In this document: positions 1 through 10,365 of the stretch, one piece after another
Numbering within the stretch: position 1 is the first letter of the stretch
How the letters are laid out: every line of letters begins with the position of its first letter
NCBI RefSeq assembly: GCF_031585635.1
Contig: NZ_CP134196.1
Span: 1,302,001-1,366,000 of the forward strand
Reading direction: 5' to 3'
Length of the DNA stretch: 64,000 bases
From: Paraburkholderia sp. FT54
GTDB lineage: Bacteria > Pseudomonadota > Gammaproteobacteria > Burkholderiales > Burkholderiaceae
Made by a program: the position numbers and the translations under genes
The notes under the pieces: generated by a model
The model's database searches: none
What the model was told of the DNA's origin: nothing
The model's input: the letters and a program-made list of their open reading frames with translations, nothing else

Positions 1-634
1 CTATATTGATCAATTGGGGCTTGTCGAACAGCCCAGGCAGACGTTCGATGTCGGCGAGCGATTCGGTCGCTTCGATGAACAGAATGTCGGCGCCGGCTTC
101 GATGAAACGATGGCCGCGCTCGATCGCGTCTTCGATGCCATGCACCGCGGCCGCATCGGTGCGCGCCATGATCTGCAGATTGCCGTCTTCGCGGGCATCG
201 ACGGCCGCACGGATCTTGCCGACCATTTCGCTGGCGCTGACCACTTCCTTGCCGGAGAAGTGGCCGCATTTCTTCGGCATGATCTGGTCTTCGAACTGGA
301 TCACGTCGGCGCCGCTGCGCTCGAGCACACGCACCGTCTGGCGCACGTTCAGCGCGTTGCCGAAGCCGGTGTCGGCGTCGACGATCAGCGGCAACGCGAC
401 CGCGTCGCGAATCCGCGCCGTATGCTCAGCGACTTCGGCAAGTCCGATGAAGCCGAGGTCGGGCAGGCCGAGCGACATATTGGTGACGCCCGCGCCCGTG
501 ATATAGACCGCCTCGAAGCCGGCGTCCTCGATCACGCGGGCGCTCATCGCATTAAAGGCGCCGGGCACGAGCAGGCCCTGGCGTTGGTCGACTTTGGCGC
601 GGAAGGCGGCGCGGCGGGTGGCGGATGTGGTCAT
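1..634 (-). CDS. prpB: Methylisocitrate lyase / PEP mutase-family enzyme, partial (3' end outside window)
   Basis: The visible N-terminal 211 residues, read from an ATG at 634, belong to the isocitrate lyase/PEP mutase superfamily. The protein begins MTTSATRRAAFRAKV and contains the metal-site region VDADTGFG and the lyase signature KKCGH, followed by FSGKEVV and ARTDA. Family members with KKCGH/KRCGH cleave 2-methylisocitrate to pyruvate and succinate in the methylcitrate cycle of propionate breakdown. AAGGAG lies ten bases before the start. The gene is divergent from a PrpR-type activator and preceded by a sigma-54 promoter, which supports a propionate role over a phosphonate or oxaloacetate role. 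The C-terminus runs off the window, so completeness cannot be judged. Confidence 0.85.
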   Translation of the reverse strand, partial: MTTSATRRAAFRAKVDQRQGLLVPGAFNAMSARVIEDAGFEAVYITGAGVTNMSLGLPDLGFIGLAEVAEHTARIRDAVALPLIVDADTGFGNALNVRQTVRVLERSGADVIQFEDQIMPKKCGHFSGKEVVSASEMVGKIRAAVDAREDGNLQIMARTDAAAVHGIEDAIERGHRFIEAGADILFIEATESLADIERLPGLFDKPQLINI

Positions 635-684
635 GACGGTGTGTCTCCTTGCAGGAAAATCAGATAAAGGACTGGCTCCGGTTT

Positions 685-700
685 TGCAGGAAGCGTGCCA
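685..700 (-). promoter_or_regulatory. Sigma-54 (-24/-12) promoter for prpB
   Basis: On the minus strand the sequence TGGCACGCTTCCTGCA matches the sigma-54 consensus TGGCACG-N4-TTGCA at all but one position, with correct GG-to-GC spacing. It lies about 50 bases upstream of the prpB start and between prpB and the sigma-54-dependent activator gene, exactly where such a promoter is expected. Confidence 0.75.
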
Positions 701-787
701 TTTGGCGGCCTTGGCAGTTTGTCCCAACCAATCAGCGAGTTAGCCGTAAAACGGCGACCCGGCGGTTCGTGGCACAATGAGCGCGGT

Positions 788-811
788 GTTCCATAGAACG
801 TTTCATGGAAC
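788..811. promoter_or_regulatory. Inverted repeat, candidate PrpR upstream activating site
   Basis: GTTCCAT and its exact complement ATGGAAC are separated by 10 bases (788-794 and 805-811). The repeat lies about 90 bases upstream of the sigma-54 promoter of prpB and just ahead of prpR. That position suits both enhancer binding for prpB and autoregulation of prpR. Assignment to PrpR is inferred from location. Confidence 0.5.
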
Positions 812-837
812 GTTCCAACGTAAACCGGAGCGCTACG

Positions 838-2835
838 ATGTCCACTTTCACGTCGTCCCTTGCGAATCCCGATCCGGGCCGCCCAGGCGTTGCATTGGTG
901 AGTATCAGCCGGTTGCAGTCGCTTTGCGAGACTGTCGCGCCGCGCTACGCCGGGCGCGCGAAATTCTTCCCGGTTCGGGAAGGCTACGGCGCGGCCGTCA
1001 CCGCCTTGCAGGCCTATGTGGACGCAGGCTCGGTCGACGTCGTGCTGGCCGCCGGCTCGAACGGCGCCTACCTGCGCGACCACCTGAGCGTGCCGGTCGT
1101 GATGGTCAAGGTGAACGGCTTCGACGTCCTGAGCGCGATCACCCGCGCCACGACCACGTGGCCGAACGCGCAGATCGGCCTCGTGCTGCACGAAACGATT
1201 TCGCACGAACTGGCCGACCTGAGCGCGTGGCTGAAAGTCAGCCTGAAACAGCGCGCCTACCGGTCGATCGACGAAGTGCGACTCGCGGTCGACAGCCTCG
1301 CCGCCGAAGGCTGCAGCGTCATCATCGGGCCCGGCATGGCTTGCGACTTCGCCCAGCAGGCGGGGCTCGCGAGCGTGTTCCTGTACTCGCTCGGGGCGGT
1401 CGAGGAAGCGTTCGAACGCTCGGTCGAACTGGCGCGCGTGAGCCGCCAGAAGGAATCGAAGCGCGTGCGCCTGAACACGATCGTGGCGCATCTGCGCGAC
1501 GGCGTCGCCGCTTTCGACGGTGCCGGCCAGGTCGAAGCCGTCAATCCGGCCATGCTCGATCTGCTCGGCCTCGACCGCGAGCGGGACGTGGCCGCGCAAG
1601 TCGAGCGCGCCGTCGGGCCGTTGCTGCGTGAGACGCTCGAGCGCGACCTGCCGATCGAGGAGCGGATCGAGCAGATCGGCGGCCGCGCGCTGATCGTCAA
1701 TTGCGTGCCGATCGTGGAGCAGGGCGTGCGCTCCGGTTCCGTGGTGACGTTGCAGGACGCGCTGGTCGCACAGCGGATCGACCGCTCGCTGCGCACCAGC
1801 CAGCGGCCGAAGCAGCTGGTCGCGCGCCATCAACTGGACGATCTGATCGGCAGCTCGGCGGCGCTCGAGCGCGTGCGACGACTGGCGCGCGCCGGCGCGG
1901 CGCACGACGCCACCGTGCTCCTGAGCGGCGAAAGCGGCACCGGAAAGGAACTGGTCGCGCAAGGCATCCACACTGCGAGCCGGCGGCGCGGCAATCCGTT
2001 CGTCGCGTTCAACTGCGCGGCGCTGCCGGAAGGGCTGATCGAAAGCGAACTGTTCGGCCACGAGGAAGGCGCATTCACCGGCGCGCGGCGTGGCGGCAAG
2101 CCCGGCCTCTTCGAAATCGCCCACACGGGGACGATTTTCCTCGATGAAATCGGCGAGATGCCGGCGGCGCTGCAAAGCCGTCTGCTGCGGGTCCTGCAGG
2201 AGCGCGAGGTGATGAAACTCGGCTCGGGACGCGCCACGCCCGTCGACGTGCGGGTGATCGCCGCCACTCATCGCGACCTGCACGCACTGGTCGAGCAGGG
2301 CGCGTTTCGCGCGGATTTATATTTTCGTCTTAACCTGCTTCAGATAGAATTGCCGCCGCTGCGCGCCCGGCGCGACGATATTCCGCAACTGGCGCGGCAC
2401 TTGTTAAACCGCAGCGCGCTCCAATATGGGTTGTCGGAGGCCGCGCTCGAGCGGGTGCTGGCGTTTCTCACGCCGCTGTTCGAGCAGTACGCGTGGCCCG
2501 GCAATGTGCGGGAGCTGGAAAATCTGCTGACGCGCGCCGCAATCTATCTCGGCGACGCTGCAGGTGTCGCCGGTCAGGACTGGCAGGCGGTGTTTCCGGA
2601 ATTTGGGCGTATGAAGCGCGCGGCGGCCGTCAATGCGAACGCAAACGACGCAAGAAACGGCACAGGCGGCGTGAACGCCGCCGCAGAACCCGCCCCGAGC
2701 CGCATCAGCCCGACCCGCGAGGACGTCCTCCACGCCCTCGAACAAGCCGGCGGCAACCGCGCCGCGGCAAGCCGGGCGCTGGGAATCGGCCGCACGACCC
2801 TCTGGCGGCTTCTGAAAGACCGACCCACGGCGTGA
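838..2835 (+). CDS. prpR: Sigma-54-dependent propionate catabolism activator PrpR
   Basis: The 665-residue protein has the three-part layout of PrpR. An N-terminal PrpR_N sensor domain occupies roughly residues 15-190 and is known to bind 2-methylcitrate in the family. A PAS-like linker (about 205-310) follows, then an AAA+ sigma-54 interaction domain with Walker A GESGTGKE near 363-370 and GAFTGA at about 411-416. A Fis-type helix-turn-helix ([20 protein letters not shown]) closes the protein. I start at ATG 838 because GGAG sits seven bases before it. An in-frame ATG at 805 lies inside the inverted repeat and has no good ribosome site. The gene is divergent from prpB, which it should activate. 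Confidence 0.9.
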   Translation: MSTFTSSLANPDPGRPGVALVSISRLQSLCETVAPRYAGRAKFFPVREGYGAAVTALQAYVDAGSVDVVLAAGSNGAYLRDHLSVPVVMVKVNGFDVLSAITRATTTWPNAQIGLVLHETISHELADLSAWLKVSLKQRAYRSIDEVRLAVDSLAAEGCSVIIGPGMACDFAQQAGLASVFLYSLGAVEEAFERSVELARVSRQKESKRVRLNTIVAHLRDGVAAFDGAGQVEAVNPAMLDLLGLDRERDVAAQVERAVGPLLRETLERDLPIEERIEQIGGRALIVNCVPIVEQGVRSGSVVTLQDALVAQRIDRSLRTSQRPKQLVARHQLDDLIGSSAALERVRRLARAGAAHDATVLLSGESGTGKELVAQGIHTASRRRGNPFVAFNCAALPEGLIESELFGHEEGAFTGARRGGKPGLFEIAHTGTIFLDEIGEMPAALQSRLLRVLQEREVMKLGSGRATPVDVRVIAATHRDLHALVEQGAFRADLYFRLNLLQIELPPLRARRDDIPQLARHLLNRSALQYGLSEAALERVLAFLTPLFEQYAWPGNVRELENLLTRAAIYLGDAAGVAGQDWQAVFPEFGRMKRAAAVNANANDARNGTGGVNAAAEPAPSRISPTREDVLHALEQAGGNRAAASRALGIGRTTLWRLLKDRPTA

Positions 2836-2856
2836 TAGCCGAGAGCGGCACAATAA

Positions 2857-2871
2857 ATAGTGCCAGACTAT
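2857..2871 (+). promoter_or_regulatory. OxyR-like site upstream of ahpC
   Basis: ATAG-N7-CTAT (ATAG TGCCAGA CTAT) lies 91 bases before the ahpC start. The outer half-sites match the OxyR core ATAG-N7-CTAT, but the inner T and A are not conserved. ahpC is a classic OxyR target, so the site is plausible but not certain. Confidence 0.45.
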
Positions 2872-2961
2872 TGTAATCATTAAAACAATCCGCTTTACCT
2901 ATTAAGCGTCGTCTGAGATACTGACTCCACTTTCCAACCACCCTGAAAGAGGACTCAGTAA

Positions 2962-3525
2962 ATGCCGATCATCAACAGTCAAGTCAAACCGTTTAAGGCA
3001 CAGGCTTACCACAATGGCGATTTCCAGACCGTCACTGAAGAAAGTCTGAAGGGCAAGTGGTCGGTTTTCGTTTTCTACCCGGCTGATTTCACCTTCGTGT
3101 GCCCGACCGAACTGGGCGACCTGGCGGATCGTTACGCCGAATTCAAGAAGATCGGCGTTGAAATCTACAGCGTGTCGACCGATACGCACTTCACGCACAA
3201 GGCATGGCACGACACGTCGGACACGATCCAGAAGATCAAGTACCCGATGCTCGCTGACCCGACGCTGGCAATCTCGCGCAACTTCGACGTGCTGATCGAA
3301 GAAGAAGGTCTGGCACTGCGCGGCACGTTCGTGATCAACCCGGAAGGCGAAATCAAGCTGGCCGAAATTCACGACAACGGTATTGGCCGTGACGCTGGCG
3401 AACTGCTGCGCAAGGTGCAAGCTGCGCAATACATCGCGGCTCACCCGGGTGAAGTCTGCCCCGCCAAGTGGACGCCGGGCGCAGACACGCTGACCCCGTC
3501 GCTCGACCTGATCGGCAAGATCTAA
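2962..3525 (+). CDS. ahpC: Alkyl hydroperoxide reductase, peroxiredoxin subunit AhpC
   Basis: This 187-residue typical 2-Cys peroxiredoxin reduces hydrogen peroxide, organic peroxides and peroxynitrite in the cytoplasm. The peroxidatic cysteine is Cys47 in DFTFVCPTE and the resolving cysteine is Cys166 in GEVCPAKW, the same positions as in the enterobacterial enzyme. Length is normal. A strong AGAGGA ribosome site precedes the start. The reductase gene ahpF follows 150 bases downstream in the same direction. Codon use is more uniform than in neighbours, as expected of a highly expressed gene. Confidence 0.97.
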   Translation: MPIINSQVKPFKAQAYHNGDFQTVTEESLKGKWSVFVFYPADFTFVCPTELGDLADRYAEFKKIGVEIYSVSTDTHFTHKAWHDTSDTIQKIKYPMLADPTLAISRNFDVLIEEEGLALRGTFVINPEGEIKLAEIHDNGIGRDAGELLRKVQAAQYIAAHPGEVCPAKWTPGADTLTPSLDLIGKI

Positions 3526-3677
3526 GGTTTCACAACCTCTCGCAGTCGACGCCTCGCGGCGCATCACCGTGTGGACCGCTTCCAAACAGTGGTTCGCGCG
3601 TCCCCGGGTCGCACATGTCCTATCTGGACGAGTGCGGCGCCGGGAACCCAATACCCATCGTCACGGATCGAATAGCC

Positions 3678-5270
3678 ATGCTTGATGCCAATCTCAAGAC
3701 TCAGTTAAAAACGTACCTCGAAAAAGTTAGCAGGCCTATTGAGATCGTCGCGTCGCTCGACGACAGTGCAAAATCGCAGGAGCTGCTGGCATTGCTGAAC
3801 GATATCGCGACGTTGTCCGAGCGCGTCAACGTGATCGAGCGTCGTGGCGACGCCGAGCGCAAGCCGTCGTTTTCGATCGGCGAGCCGGGCAAGGACACGG
3901 GCATCCGCTTCGCCGGCATTCCGATGGGTCATGAATTCACGTCGCTCGTGCTTGCGCTGTTGCAGGTTGGCGGCCATCCGGTCAAGCTCGAAGACGCCGT
4001 GATTGACCAGATCCGCAACCTCGACGGCGACTATCAATTCGAAACGTATTTTTCGCTGTCATGCCAGAACTGCCCGGAAGTCGTCCAGGCACTGAATGTG
4101 ATGGCGCTGATCAACCCGCGCATCCGCCACGTGGCGATCGACGGCGCGCTGTTCCAGAACGAAGTCGAAGCGCGCCAGATCATGGCGGTACCGACCATGT
4201 TCATGAACGGCGAAGTGTTCGGCCAGGGCCGCAGCGGCGTGAAGGAAATCCTTGCGAAGCTCGACACCAACGCCGGTGCGCGCGCCGCGAAGGAACTGGA
4301 AAAGAAGCCGGTGTTCGACACGTTGATCGTGGGCGGCGGCCCCGCGGGCGCGGCCGCGGCGATTTACTCGGCGCGCAAGGGTATCGCGACGGGCGTGGTG
4401 GCGGAGCGTTTCGGCGGCCAGGTGTTGGACACGCTGGCGATCGAAAACTTCGTCTCCGTGACGGAAACCGAAGGACCGAAGTTCGCCACGGCGCTGGAGC
4501 AGCACGTGAAGAGCTACGAAGTCGACATCATGGACGTGCAGCGCGCTGAAGCGCTGATTCCGGGCCGCATCAACGAAGTGCGTCTGGCGAACGGCGCGGT
4601 GCTCAAGGCCAAAACGATCATTCTGGCGACGGGCGCGCGCTGGCGCGAAATCAACGTGCCGGGCGAGCGCGAGTACCGTAATCATGGCGTGGCGTATTGC
4701 CCGCACTGCGATGGTCCGTTGTTCAAGGGCAAACGCGTCGCGGTGATCGGCGGCGGCAATTCCGGCGTCGAAGCGGCTATCGACCTGGCGGGTATCGTGC
4801 GTGAAGTCACGCTGTTCGAGTTCGGCGCCACGTTGCGTGCCGACGAGGTGCTGCAACGCAAGCTGCGCAGCCTCGCGAACGTGACCGTCGTCACGCAGGC
4901 CCAGACTACGGAAATCACCGGCGACGGCAAGAAGGTCAACGGTCTGGTCTACAAGGATCTGCGGTCCGGCGAAGTGAAGCAGATCGAACTGGAAGGCGTG
5001 TTCGTGCAGATCGGCCTCGTGCCGAACACCGAATGGCTCAAGGGCACGGTCGAGTTGTCGAAGCACGGCGAGATCGTCGTCGATGCACGCGGCGCTACGT
5101 CGGTGCCGGGCGTATTCGCCGCCGGCGACGTGACCACGGTGCCATTCAAGCAGATCGTGATCGCCGTGGGCGAAGGCGCGAAGGCATCGCTCTCCGCGTT
5201 CGATCACCTGATCCGCAATAGCGAAGAAGTGGACGCGGTTAGCGAAGCTGAGGCTGAAGTAGCGGCCTGA
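3678..5270 (+). CDS. ahpF: Alkyl hydroperoxide reductase subunit F
   Basis: The 530-residue flavoprotein transfers electrons from NADH to AhpC. Its N-terminal tandem thioredoxin-like domain carries the disulfide Cys129-X-X-Cys132; the motif reads CQNC, where the enterobacterial protein has CHNC. The FAD-binding GGGPAG follows at about residue 217, then the redox pair CPHC (Cys341/344), the NAD-binding GGGNSG and the C-terminal FAAGDVT FAD signature. I start at ATG 3678 because the homologous protein begins MLDANLK; the ribosome site is weak. A terminator follows directly, so ahpC-ahpF form a closed unit. Confidence 0.96.
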   Translation: MLDANLKTQLKTYLEKVSRPIEIVASLDDSAKSQELLALLNDIATLSERVNVIERRGDAERKPSFSIGEPGKDTGIRFAGIPMGHEFTSLVLALLQVGGHPVKLEDAVIDQIRNLDGDYQFETYFSLSCQNCPEVVQALNVMALINPRIRHVAIDGALFQNEVEARQIMAVPTMFMNGEVFGQGRSGVKEILAKLDTNAGARAAKELEKKPVFDTLIVGGGPAGAAAAIYSARKGIATGVVAERFGGQVLDTLAIENFVSVTETEGPKFATALEQHVKSYEVDIMDVQRAEALIPGRINEVRLANGAVLKAKTIILATGARWREINVPGEREYRNHGVAYCPHCDGPLFKGKRVAVIGGGNSGVEAAIDLAGIVREVTLFEFGATLRADEVLQRKLRSLANVTVVTQAQTTEITGDGKKVNGLVYKDLRSGEVKQIELEGVFVQIGLVPNTEWLKGTVELSKHGEIVVDARGATSVPGVFAAGDVTTVPFKQIVIAVGEGAKASLSAFDHLIRNSEEVDAVSEAEAEVAA

Positions 5271-5290
5271 TGCGATTGTGTGAGTAGTGG

Positions 5291-5320
5291 ACGGCGGCCT
5301 TAGGGCCGCCGTTTTTTTTT
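5291..5320 (+). terminator. Rho-independent terminator of ahpCF
   Basis: ACGGCGGCC and GGCCGCCGT form a strong GC hairpin with a loop of a few bases, followed by nine or more T residues. It lies 21 bases after the ahpF stop. Confidence 0.92.
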
Positions 5321-5774
5321 GTCCTCAAGCGCCACTGCAAACACCAACGGCCGCCTTTCGGCAGCCGCCGCATACGGGATTCCCTGTGTGCCTTGTCGCA
5401 CGGTATCCACTCCCGGTGGAATCCGACCTCCCGTGGGGCACTACGTTTTCTCCTCCGCTCGTCCGTGGTCTTGAGGTGCGATCGTATGAATCGACGCTGT
5501 CAGGTTCGAGCGACCCATACGTCGCGATGCGGGCGCGCGCAGATCGATTCGCACTCGCGCCGTGCGCAAAACATCCGTTTCATTCACACGCTTCATCCAT
5601 ACCGCACATCGCCCAGTAGCGCGGTTGCCGTTTGGAGGCGCCCACCTGGCAAGATTTCTTGGCTATTGCGTGCCGCAAACCATATAAATCAGGAATCGGA
5701 CAAAGTCCCGCGGACCCATGCGCGCGCCTTGCCGCGCGCCCGGAGGCCAAACCACATAAAAAAGGAGGGAGACA
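5321..5774. other. Non-coding stretch between ahpF and alkB
   Basis: I see no gene with a ribosome site or recognisable product in these 454 bases. The right-hand end carries the strong ribosome site AAAGGAGGGAG of the alkane hydroxylase gene. A TGGCAAG...TTGG stretch near 5647 resembles a sigma-54 promoter but has the wrong spacing. Confidence 0.5.
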
Positions 5775-6929
5775 ATGGCAACATCGCAAGCGACGCCGGT
5801 GCGGTGGGTCGACGGCAAGCGCTATTTGTGGCTGCTCGGCGCGCTCACGATCACCTTGCCGCTGCATGCCGCGACTCTTGCCCTGCAAACCGGCTGGCAC
5901 ATCTTCTGGTGGTTCGGCCCGATCTTCGTGTTCGGCATCATTCCAGTACTCGACTATCTGATCGGTGACGACCCTAGCAATCCGCCGGAGGATGTCATCT
6001 CCGCGCTCGAAAAAGAGCGCTATTACCGTCGCATCGTGTATCTCGCCGCCTTCATCGAGTACATGTCGTTCTTCGGCGCACTATGGATTGTGAGCACGCA
6101 CGCGTTGAAATGGTACGACTACCTGGGCTTTGCGTTTTCGCTCGGCGCGGCGACCGGTGTGTCGATCAACACGGCGCACGAACTTGGCCACAAGACCGAT
6201 CGCTTCGAGCGATGGCTCGCCAAGGTCACGCTGGCGCCGGTCGCTTACGGTCATTTCTTCGTCGAACACAATCGAGGGCATCACGTGCGGGTGGCGACGC
6301 CGCCCGATCCGGCCAGCGCTCGCTATGGCGAATCGTTCTGGGCGTTTCTGCCGCGCACGGTATCCGGCAGCATCGCCTCCGCATGGCGGCTCGAAAAGCA
6401 TCGGCTCGCGCGCTTCGGCAAGTCGCCGTGGAGCTGGCGCAACGAGGTCCTGCACGCGTGGGCCATGACCGCGGTGTTGTGGGGCGCCATGATCGCGCTA
6501 TTCGGCAAGACAGTGATTCCGTTCCTGCTGATACAGGCGGTGTACGGGGCCTCACTGCTCGAAGTGGTCAATTATCTTGAACACTACGGACTCGGCCGCA
6601 AACAGTTCGCGAACGGCCGTTACGAGCGCTGCCAGCCGGAGCATTCGTGGAACAGCAATCGCATCGTCACCAATCTCTTTCTGTATCAGTTGCAGCGTCA
6701 CGCCGATCATCACGCGAATCCGACGCGCTCGTATCAGGCGCTGCGTCATTTCGACGGCGCGCCGCAATTGCCGTCGGGCTACGCCACGATGATCATGCTC
6801 GCGTACGTGCCGCCACTATGGTTTCGTGTCATGAATCCGCGCGTCGTCGCGCATTATCGAGGCGACATGGCGCAGGCGAATATCCGCCCGGCCATTCGCG
6901 AACACGTTCTCGCGCAGTTTGCGCGTTAG
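5775..6929 (+). CDS. alkB: Alkane 1-monooxygenase (AlkB family, membrane non-haem di-iron)
   Basis: This 384-residue inner-membrane enzyme hydroxylates the terminal carbon of medium-chain alkanes. It has about six hydrophobic segments and the conserved histidine boxes: HELGHK at 135-140, EHNRGHH at 164-170 and LQRHADHH ending at about 313, plus the AlkB-specific NYLEHYG and HSWNSN. All iron ligands expected for the family are present and the length is usual. A very strong AAAGGAGGGAGA site precedes the ATG. No rubredoxin, rubredoxin reductase or alkane regulator gene is adjacent, so electrons must come from partners encoded elsewhere. A DoxX gene converges on it downstream. Confidence 0.92.
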   Translation: MATSQATPVRWVDGKRYLWLLGALTITLPLHAATLALQTGWHIFWWFGPIFVFGIIPVLDYLIGDDPSNPPEDVISALEKERYYRRIVYLAAFIEYMSFFGALWIVSTHALKWYDYLGFAFSLGAATGVSINTAHELGHKTDRFERWLAKVTLAPVAYGHFFVEHNRGHHVRVATPPDPASARYGESFWAFLPRTVSGSIASAWRLEKHRLARFGKSPWSWRNEVLHAWAMTAVLWGAMIALFGKTVIPFLLIQAVYGASLLEVVNYLEHYGLGRKQFANGRYERCQPEHSWNSNRIVTNLFLYQLQRHADHHANPTRSYQALRHFDGAPQLPSGYATMIMLAYVPPLWFRVMNPRVVAHYRGDMAQANIRPAIREHVLAQFAR

Positions 6930-6947
6930 CGCTAACGGTTCCACGCA

Positions 6948-6980
6948 AGAAAAAAGCCGTCCGGCGTCAACCGGGCGGCT
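6948..6980 (-). terminator. Terminator between alkB and doxX
   Basis: AGCCGTCCGG and CCGGGCGGCT form a hairpin with a six-base loop. On the minus strand the hairpin is followed by a run of T residues, so it terminates the doxX transcript. On the plus strand it may also act, less strongly, after alkB. Confidence 0.8.
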
Positions 6981-7018
6981 CTCGTTTCGGCGTGGCTCTA
7001 CTGCATGGCAGCGCGGCT

Positions 7019-7432
7019 TCAACGGCGGTCGATCGAATACTTCCCAGCGCCGGTCACGCACAACAACAGCAGTCCGCCGATGATGCTGATGTTCTTGTAG
7101 AAGTGAATCATATTGTCGTACTGAATTGCGCCGGTCATGTTCCAGTAGTGGTGGCCGATGATCGCGGCGCCGAACGTATAAACCGCGAGCAGCAAGGCAA
7201 GCGGCCGCGTAAAGAAACCGACCAGCAGCGCGATGCCCACGAGGAACTCCATCACCACGGCGATCACCGTCGACAACTCGGGCACCGGCGCGCCGCTCGA
7301 CGTCATATAAGCCACGGTGCCGGAAAAGCCGGTGAGCTTCGACCAGCCGAACATGACGAACAGCACCATCAACAGGATGCGGGCGACGAGGATGACCGCG
7401 TCTTTCTGATTTTCAAACAGCGTATAGCGCAT
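7019..7432 (-). CDS. DoxX family inner-membrane protein
   Basis: The 137-residue protein has four hydrophobic helices and the DoxX-family arrangement (GWSKL after helix 1, MEFLVGIALLVGFFTRPLALLLA in the middle). Members are small membrane proteins often linked to oxidative or thiol stress; the exact reaction is not established. It lies 77 bases downstream of a pirin gene on the same strand, and the two are probably co-transcribed. The pirin gene is divergent from a LysR regulator that is the likely controller. Confidence 0.85.
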   Translation of the reverse strand: MRYTLFENQKDAVILVARILLMVLFVMFGWSKLTGFSGTVAYMTSSGAPVPELSTVIAVVMEFLVGIALLVGFFTRPLALLLAVYTFGAAIIGHHYWNMTGAIQYDNMIHFYKNISIIGGLLLLCVTGAGKYSIDRR

Positions 7433-7509
7433 GATTTTTTCTCAACAGGGTAGGAAGAGGGCGGCTCGCCGGAACTCTCCGGCGAGCCTCGCTTAAGCCA
7501 TTGGACCGT

Positions 7510-8235
7510 TTAAGCCCACAGCTCCGACATTTCGATATCGCGCAAGTCGAACACCAGCACTTCCGCGTCGTGGCCTTGCGTGAAGGTCAGCGCGTCTTCA
7601 CCGCGCACACGCGCACCGTCGCCTTCCTTGAACTCGACGCCGTTCACGCTCACGCTGCCGCGCGCCACGTGGACATACGCATAGCGATTGCTCGCCAGTT
7701 CGAGTCGCGCCGTCTCATCGCCATCGAAGAGGCCGGCATAGACCCGGGCGTCCTGTTGCACCACCAGCGAGTCGTTCGCGCCATCCGGCGAAAGCACGAG
7801 GCGCAACACGCCGCGCTTCTGGTCCGCGCCAAAGTGACGCTGCTGATAACGCGGCGCCGTACCCTTTTGTCCCGGCGCGATCCAGATTTGCAGGAAGTGC
7901 ACCGGGTCGCTCTTCGAATGGTTGTATTCGCTGTGCGCGACGCCCGTTCCGGCGCTCATCAACTGGATATCGCCAGGTACGATCACCGAGCCGGTGCCCA
8001 TCGTGTCCTTGTGCTCCAGCGCGCCTTCCAGCACATACGAAAAGATTTCCATATCGCGGTGCGGGTGCTTGCCGAAACCTTGTGCCGGCGCGACACGGTC
8101 GTCGTTGATCACGAGCAGGTCGGAGAAGCCGTTCTGCTTCGGATCGTGATAGTTAGCGAAGGAAAATGTATGACGCGAACTGAGCCAGCCGTGCTCCGCG
8201 CGGCCGCGTTGGTTGGCGTGTCTGATTTCAAGCAT
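7510..8235 (-). CDS. Pirin family protein (YhhW-like bicupin)
   Basis: The 241-residue protein has two cupin folds. The N-terminal cupin carries the metal-binding motif HPHRDMEIFSYVLEGALEHKD and a later His in GTGVAHSEYN, as in pirins and quercetinase-like YhhW. The start at 8235 (MLEIRHANQRG) has AAGGAGAAAAGAG directly upstream. An ORF extension toward 8331 has no ribosome site. Pirins have been linked to quercetin dioxygenase activity and redox-sensitive regulation; activity here is unproven. It probably forms a unit with doxX and is transcribed away from a LysR gene. Confidence 0.9.
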   Translation of the reverse strand: MLEIRHANQRGRAEHGWLSSRHTFSFANYHDPKQNGFSDLLVINDDRVAPAQGFGKHPHRDMEIFSYVLEGALEHKDTMGTGSVIVPGDIQLMSAGTGVAHSEYNHSKSDPVHFLQIWIAPGQKGTAPRYQQRHFGADQKRGVLRLVLSPDGANDSLVVQQDARVYAGLFDGDETARLELASNRYAYVHVARGSVSVNGVEFKEGDGARVRGEDALTFTQGHDAEVLVFDLRDIEMSELWA

Positions 8236-8366
8236 CTCTTTTCTCCTTGGGTTGTGCGATCCGGCCAGATGTTTGTCCGCGATCCATGAATGAGAGTGTA
8301 GGTCAATCCGGATGGGTATAATCGGCATCAAAACGGAAACACTGTCACGACGGAGTGGACAATACG

Positions 8367-9254
8367 ATGCAACTCGATGACATGCGAATCTTCGTCGCCA
8401 CGGTCGACGCGCACAACTTCACGGCGGCGGCCAACCGGCTGTCGCTGTCGAAGCAGTTCGTCAGCCGACGGGTGATGGCGCTGGAAGAAACGCTCGGCGT
8501 GCAATTGCTGATCCGCAATACGCGCAAGCTGGCGGTGACCGATCTCGGCCAGGATTTTTACGAGCGCGCCAAACGGATCCTCGGCGAAGTGGAGGACGCC
8601 GAGCAGGCCATGTCGCTGCGCCGGGCCGGGCCGCGCGGGCTGTTACGCGTCAGCGCGCCGATGTCGTTCGGCATGGCGCATCTGTCGCCGCTCGTGGCGA
8701 TGTTTCTGCGCGAGCACGGCGACGTTCGCTTCGAGATGGAATTGAGCGACCGCACCGTCGACGTGGTCGGCGAGGGCTTCGACATGGCGATCCGGATCGG
8801 CGCCTTGCCGGATTCCACGCTGATCGCGCAGAAGCTCGTGGATATCCGGATGGTGGCGTGCTGCAGTCCCGGTTATTTGCGGCGGCGTGGCGCGCCGAAG
8901 GTGCCCGGCGATCTGGAACGCCATGCATGCCTGTTATATGGCCACGGCGGCGCCGTGAGCTGGGAGTTTGTCGTCGACGGCGTGACGAAGGGCGTCGAGG
9001 TTCACGGTCCGTTGCGCGCCAACAATGGCGAACTGGTGCGCGACGCGGCCGTCGCGGGTCTGGGAATCATTCGGCTTCCTGATTTTATCGTCGCCGATGC
9101 GCTCAAAAGCGGTCAGCTCGTGCCGGTGCTCGAAGCTTTCCTGCCCACCGCAACGAGTGTCTACGCGGTTTATCCGCAGCACCGGCAAAGCTCCCTCACG
9201 ATTCGGACGTTCGTGGAATTCCTGAGGGAGCACCTGAGGAAGCGTCTGGCTTAG
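8367..9254 (+). CDS. LysR-type transcriptional regulator
   Basis: The 295-residue regulator has an N-terminal winged helix-turn-helix ([20 protein letters not shown] to [15 protein letters not shown]) and a LysR substrate-binding domain of usual size. I choose ATG 8367; the upstream in-frame GTG at 8355 overlaps the CGGAG ribosome site. It is divergent from the pirin/doxX unit, the standard arrangement for a LysR regulator and its target. The effector is unknown. Its last four bases overlap the convergent acdS stop. Confidence 0.9.
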   Translation: MQLDDMRIFVATVDAHNFTAAANRLSLSKQFVSRRVMALEETLGVQLLIRNTRKLAVTDLGQDFYERAKRILGEVEDAEQAMSLRRAGPRGLLRVSAPMSFGMAHLSPLVAMFLREHGDVRFEMELSDRTVDVVGEGFDMAIRIGALPDSTLIAQKLVDIRMVACCSPGYLRRRGAPKVPGDLERHACLLYGHGGAVSWEFVVDGVTKGVEVHGPLRANNGELVRDAAVAGLGIIRLPDFIVADALKSGQLVPVLEAFLPTATSVYAVYPQHRQSSLTIRTFVEFLREHLRKRLA

Positions 9255-10267
9255 CCGTTGCGGAAAATAAAGCTGTAACCGTTCAACGCCGGCACGCCGC
9301 CGAGGTGCGCGTACAGCACGCGCGAGCCTTCGGGGAATTCGCCATTGCGCACCATCTCGATCATGCCGTGCATGGATTTGCCCTCGTAGACGGGGTCGGT
9401 CAGTACGCCCTCGAGGCGCGCGCACAAGCGGATCGCCTCCAGCGTGCCGTCATTCGGCAAGCCGTATTCCGGGCCTCCGAAGCGCTCGTCGAGCACCACG
9501 TCCTTGCTGGTGATATCGCGCCCAAGCCCGACCTGTTCCGCGGTTTGCTTCGCGATGCGGGTGATCTGCTCGCGCGTCTGCGCGGGCTTCGCCGAAGCGT
9601 CGATACCGATCACACGCTCGGCCCGGCCGTCGGCGGCGAAACCCACCACCATGCCGGCCTGCGTGCTGCCCGTCACGGAACACACCACGACGTAGTCGAA
9701 CTTGAAGCCCAATTCCGCTTCTTGCCGCCGAACCTCCTGCGCGAAGCCGACGAAACCGAGTCCGCCGAGCGGATGGTCGGAGCAGCCCGCCGGAATCGCA
9801 TACGGCTTGCCGCCGGCCGCCCGCACGCTTTCCAATGCATCTTCCCAGCTCTTGCGAAAGCCGATGTCGAAGCCGTCGGCCACGAGGCGCACGTCGGCGC
9901 CGAGAATGCGCGACATCTGGATGTTGCCGACCCGGTCGTAGACGGCGTCTGAATAGTTGACCCAGTTCTCCTGCACCAGCACGCACTTCATACCCAGATG
10001 CGCCGCCACGGCCGCCACCTGGCGCGTCTGGTTCGACTGGATGCCGCCGATCGACACGAGTGTGTCGCAGCCCTGCGCGAGCGCTTCGGGGATCAGATAT
10101 TCGAGCTTGCGCGTCTTGTTGCCGCCGAAGGCAAAGCCGCTGTTGCAGTCTTCGCGCTTCGCATACAGATGCACTTTGCCGCCGAGGTGGTCGCTCAGGC
10201 GCTTGAGCGGCTGGATCGGCGTCGGCCCAAAGGTCAGCGGGTAACGAGGGAAACGTTGCAGGTTCAT
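9251..10267 (-). CDS. acdS: 1-Aminocyclopropane-1-carboxylate (ACC) deaminase
   Basis: The 338-residue PLP enzyme cleaves ACC, the plant ethylene precursor, to 2-oxobutanoate and ammonia. Length is exactly that of characterised bacterial AcdS. The PLP lysine is Lys51 in [10 protein letters not shown]. The residues that separate true deaminases from D-cysteine desulfhydrases are present: Tyr294-Glu295 in DPVYEGK and Leu322 in [11 protein letters not shown]. The divergent Lrp-type gene is the usual AcdR regulator. Presence of both implies plant association. The 3' end overlaps the LysR gene by four bases. Confidence 0.97.
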   Translation of the reverse strand: MNLQRFPRYPLTFGPTPIQPLKRLSDHLGGKVHLYAKREDCNSGFAFGGNKTRKLEYLIPEALAQGCDTLVSIGGIQSNQTRQVAAVAAHLGMKCVLVQENWVNYSDAVYDRVGNIQMSRILGADVRLVADGFDIGFRKSWEDALESVRAAGGKPYAIPAGCSDHPLGGLGFVGFAQEVRRQEAELGFKFDYVVVCSVTGSTQAGMVVGFAADGRAERVIGIDASAKPAQTREQITRIAKQTAEQVGLGRDITSKDVVLDERFGGPEYGLPNDGTLEAIRLCARLEGVLTDPVYEGKSMHGMIEMVRNGEFPEGSRVLYAHLGGVPALNGYSFIFRNG

Positions 10268-10365
10268 GGCAGCTCCGTGATCGTGGGGGGGGCGCGAACG
10301 GCATCCCGCCGCCGCGCTGATCAAATGGTAGGGAAAATAGCTGGAAATGAGCTTGCGAAAAAATT

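Noticed and set aside
631..2283. Long open frame on the minus strand across prpR
   Set aside because: It is the antisense shadow of a GC-rich gene; the peptide is Arg/Ala/His-rich without domain pattern, and prpR fully explains the stretch.
5645..5662. Possible sigma-54 promoter TGGCAAG...CTTGG ahead of alkB
   Set aside because: The distance between the GG and the downstream element is one base too long, and the -12 GC is missing.
5393..5968. Open frame of 191 codons before alkB
   Set aside because: Arg/Ser-rich translation, no ribosome site, and its 3' half overlaps alkB out of frame.
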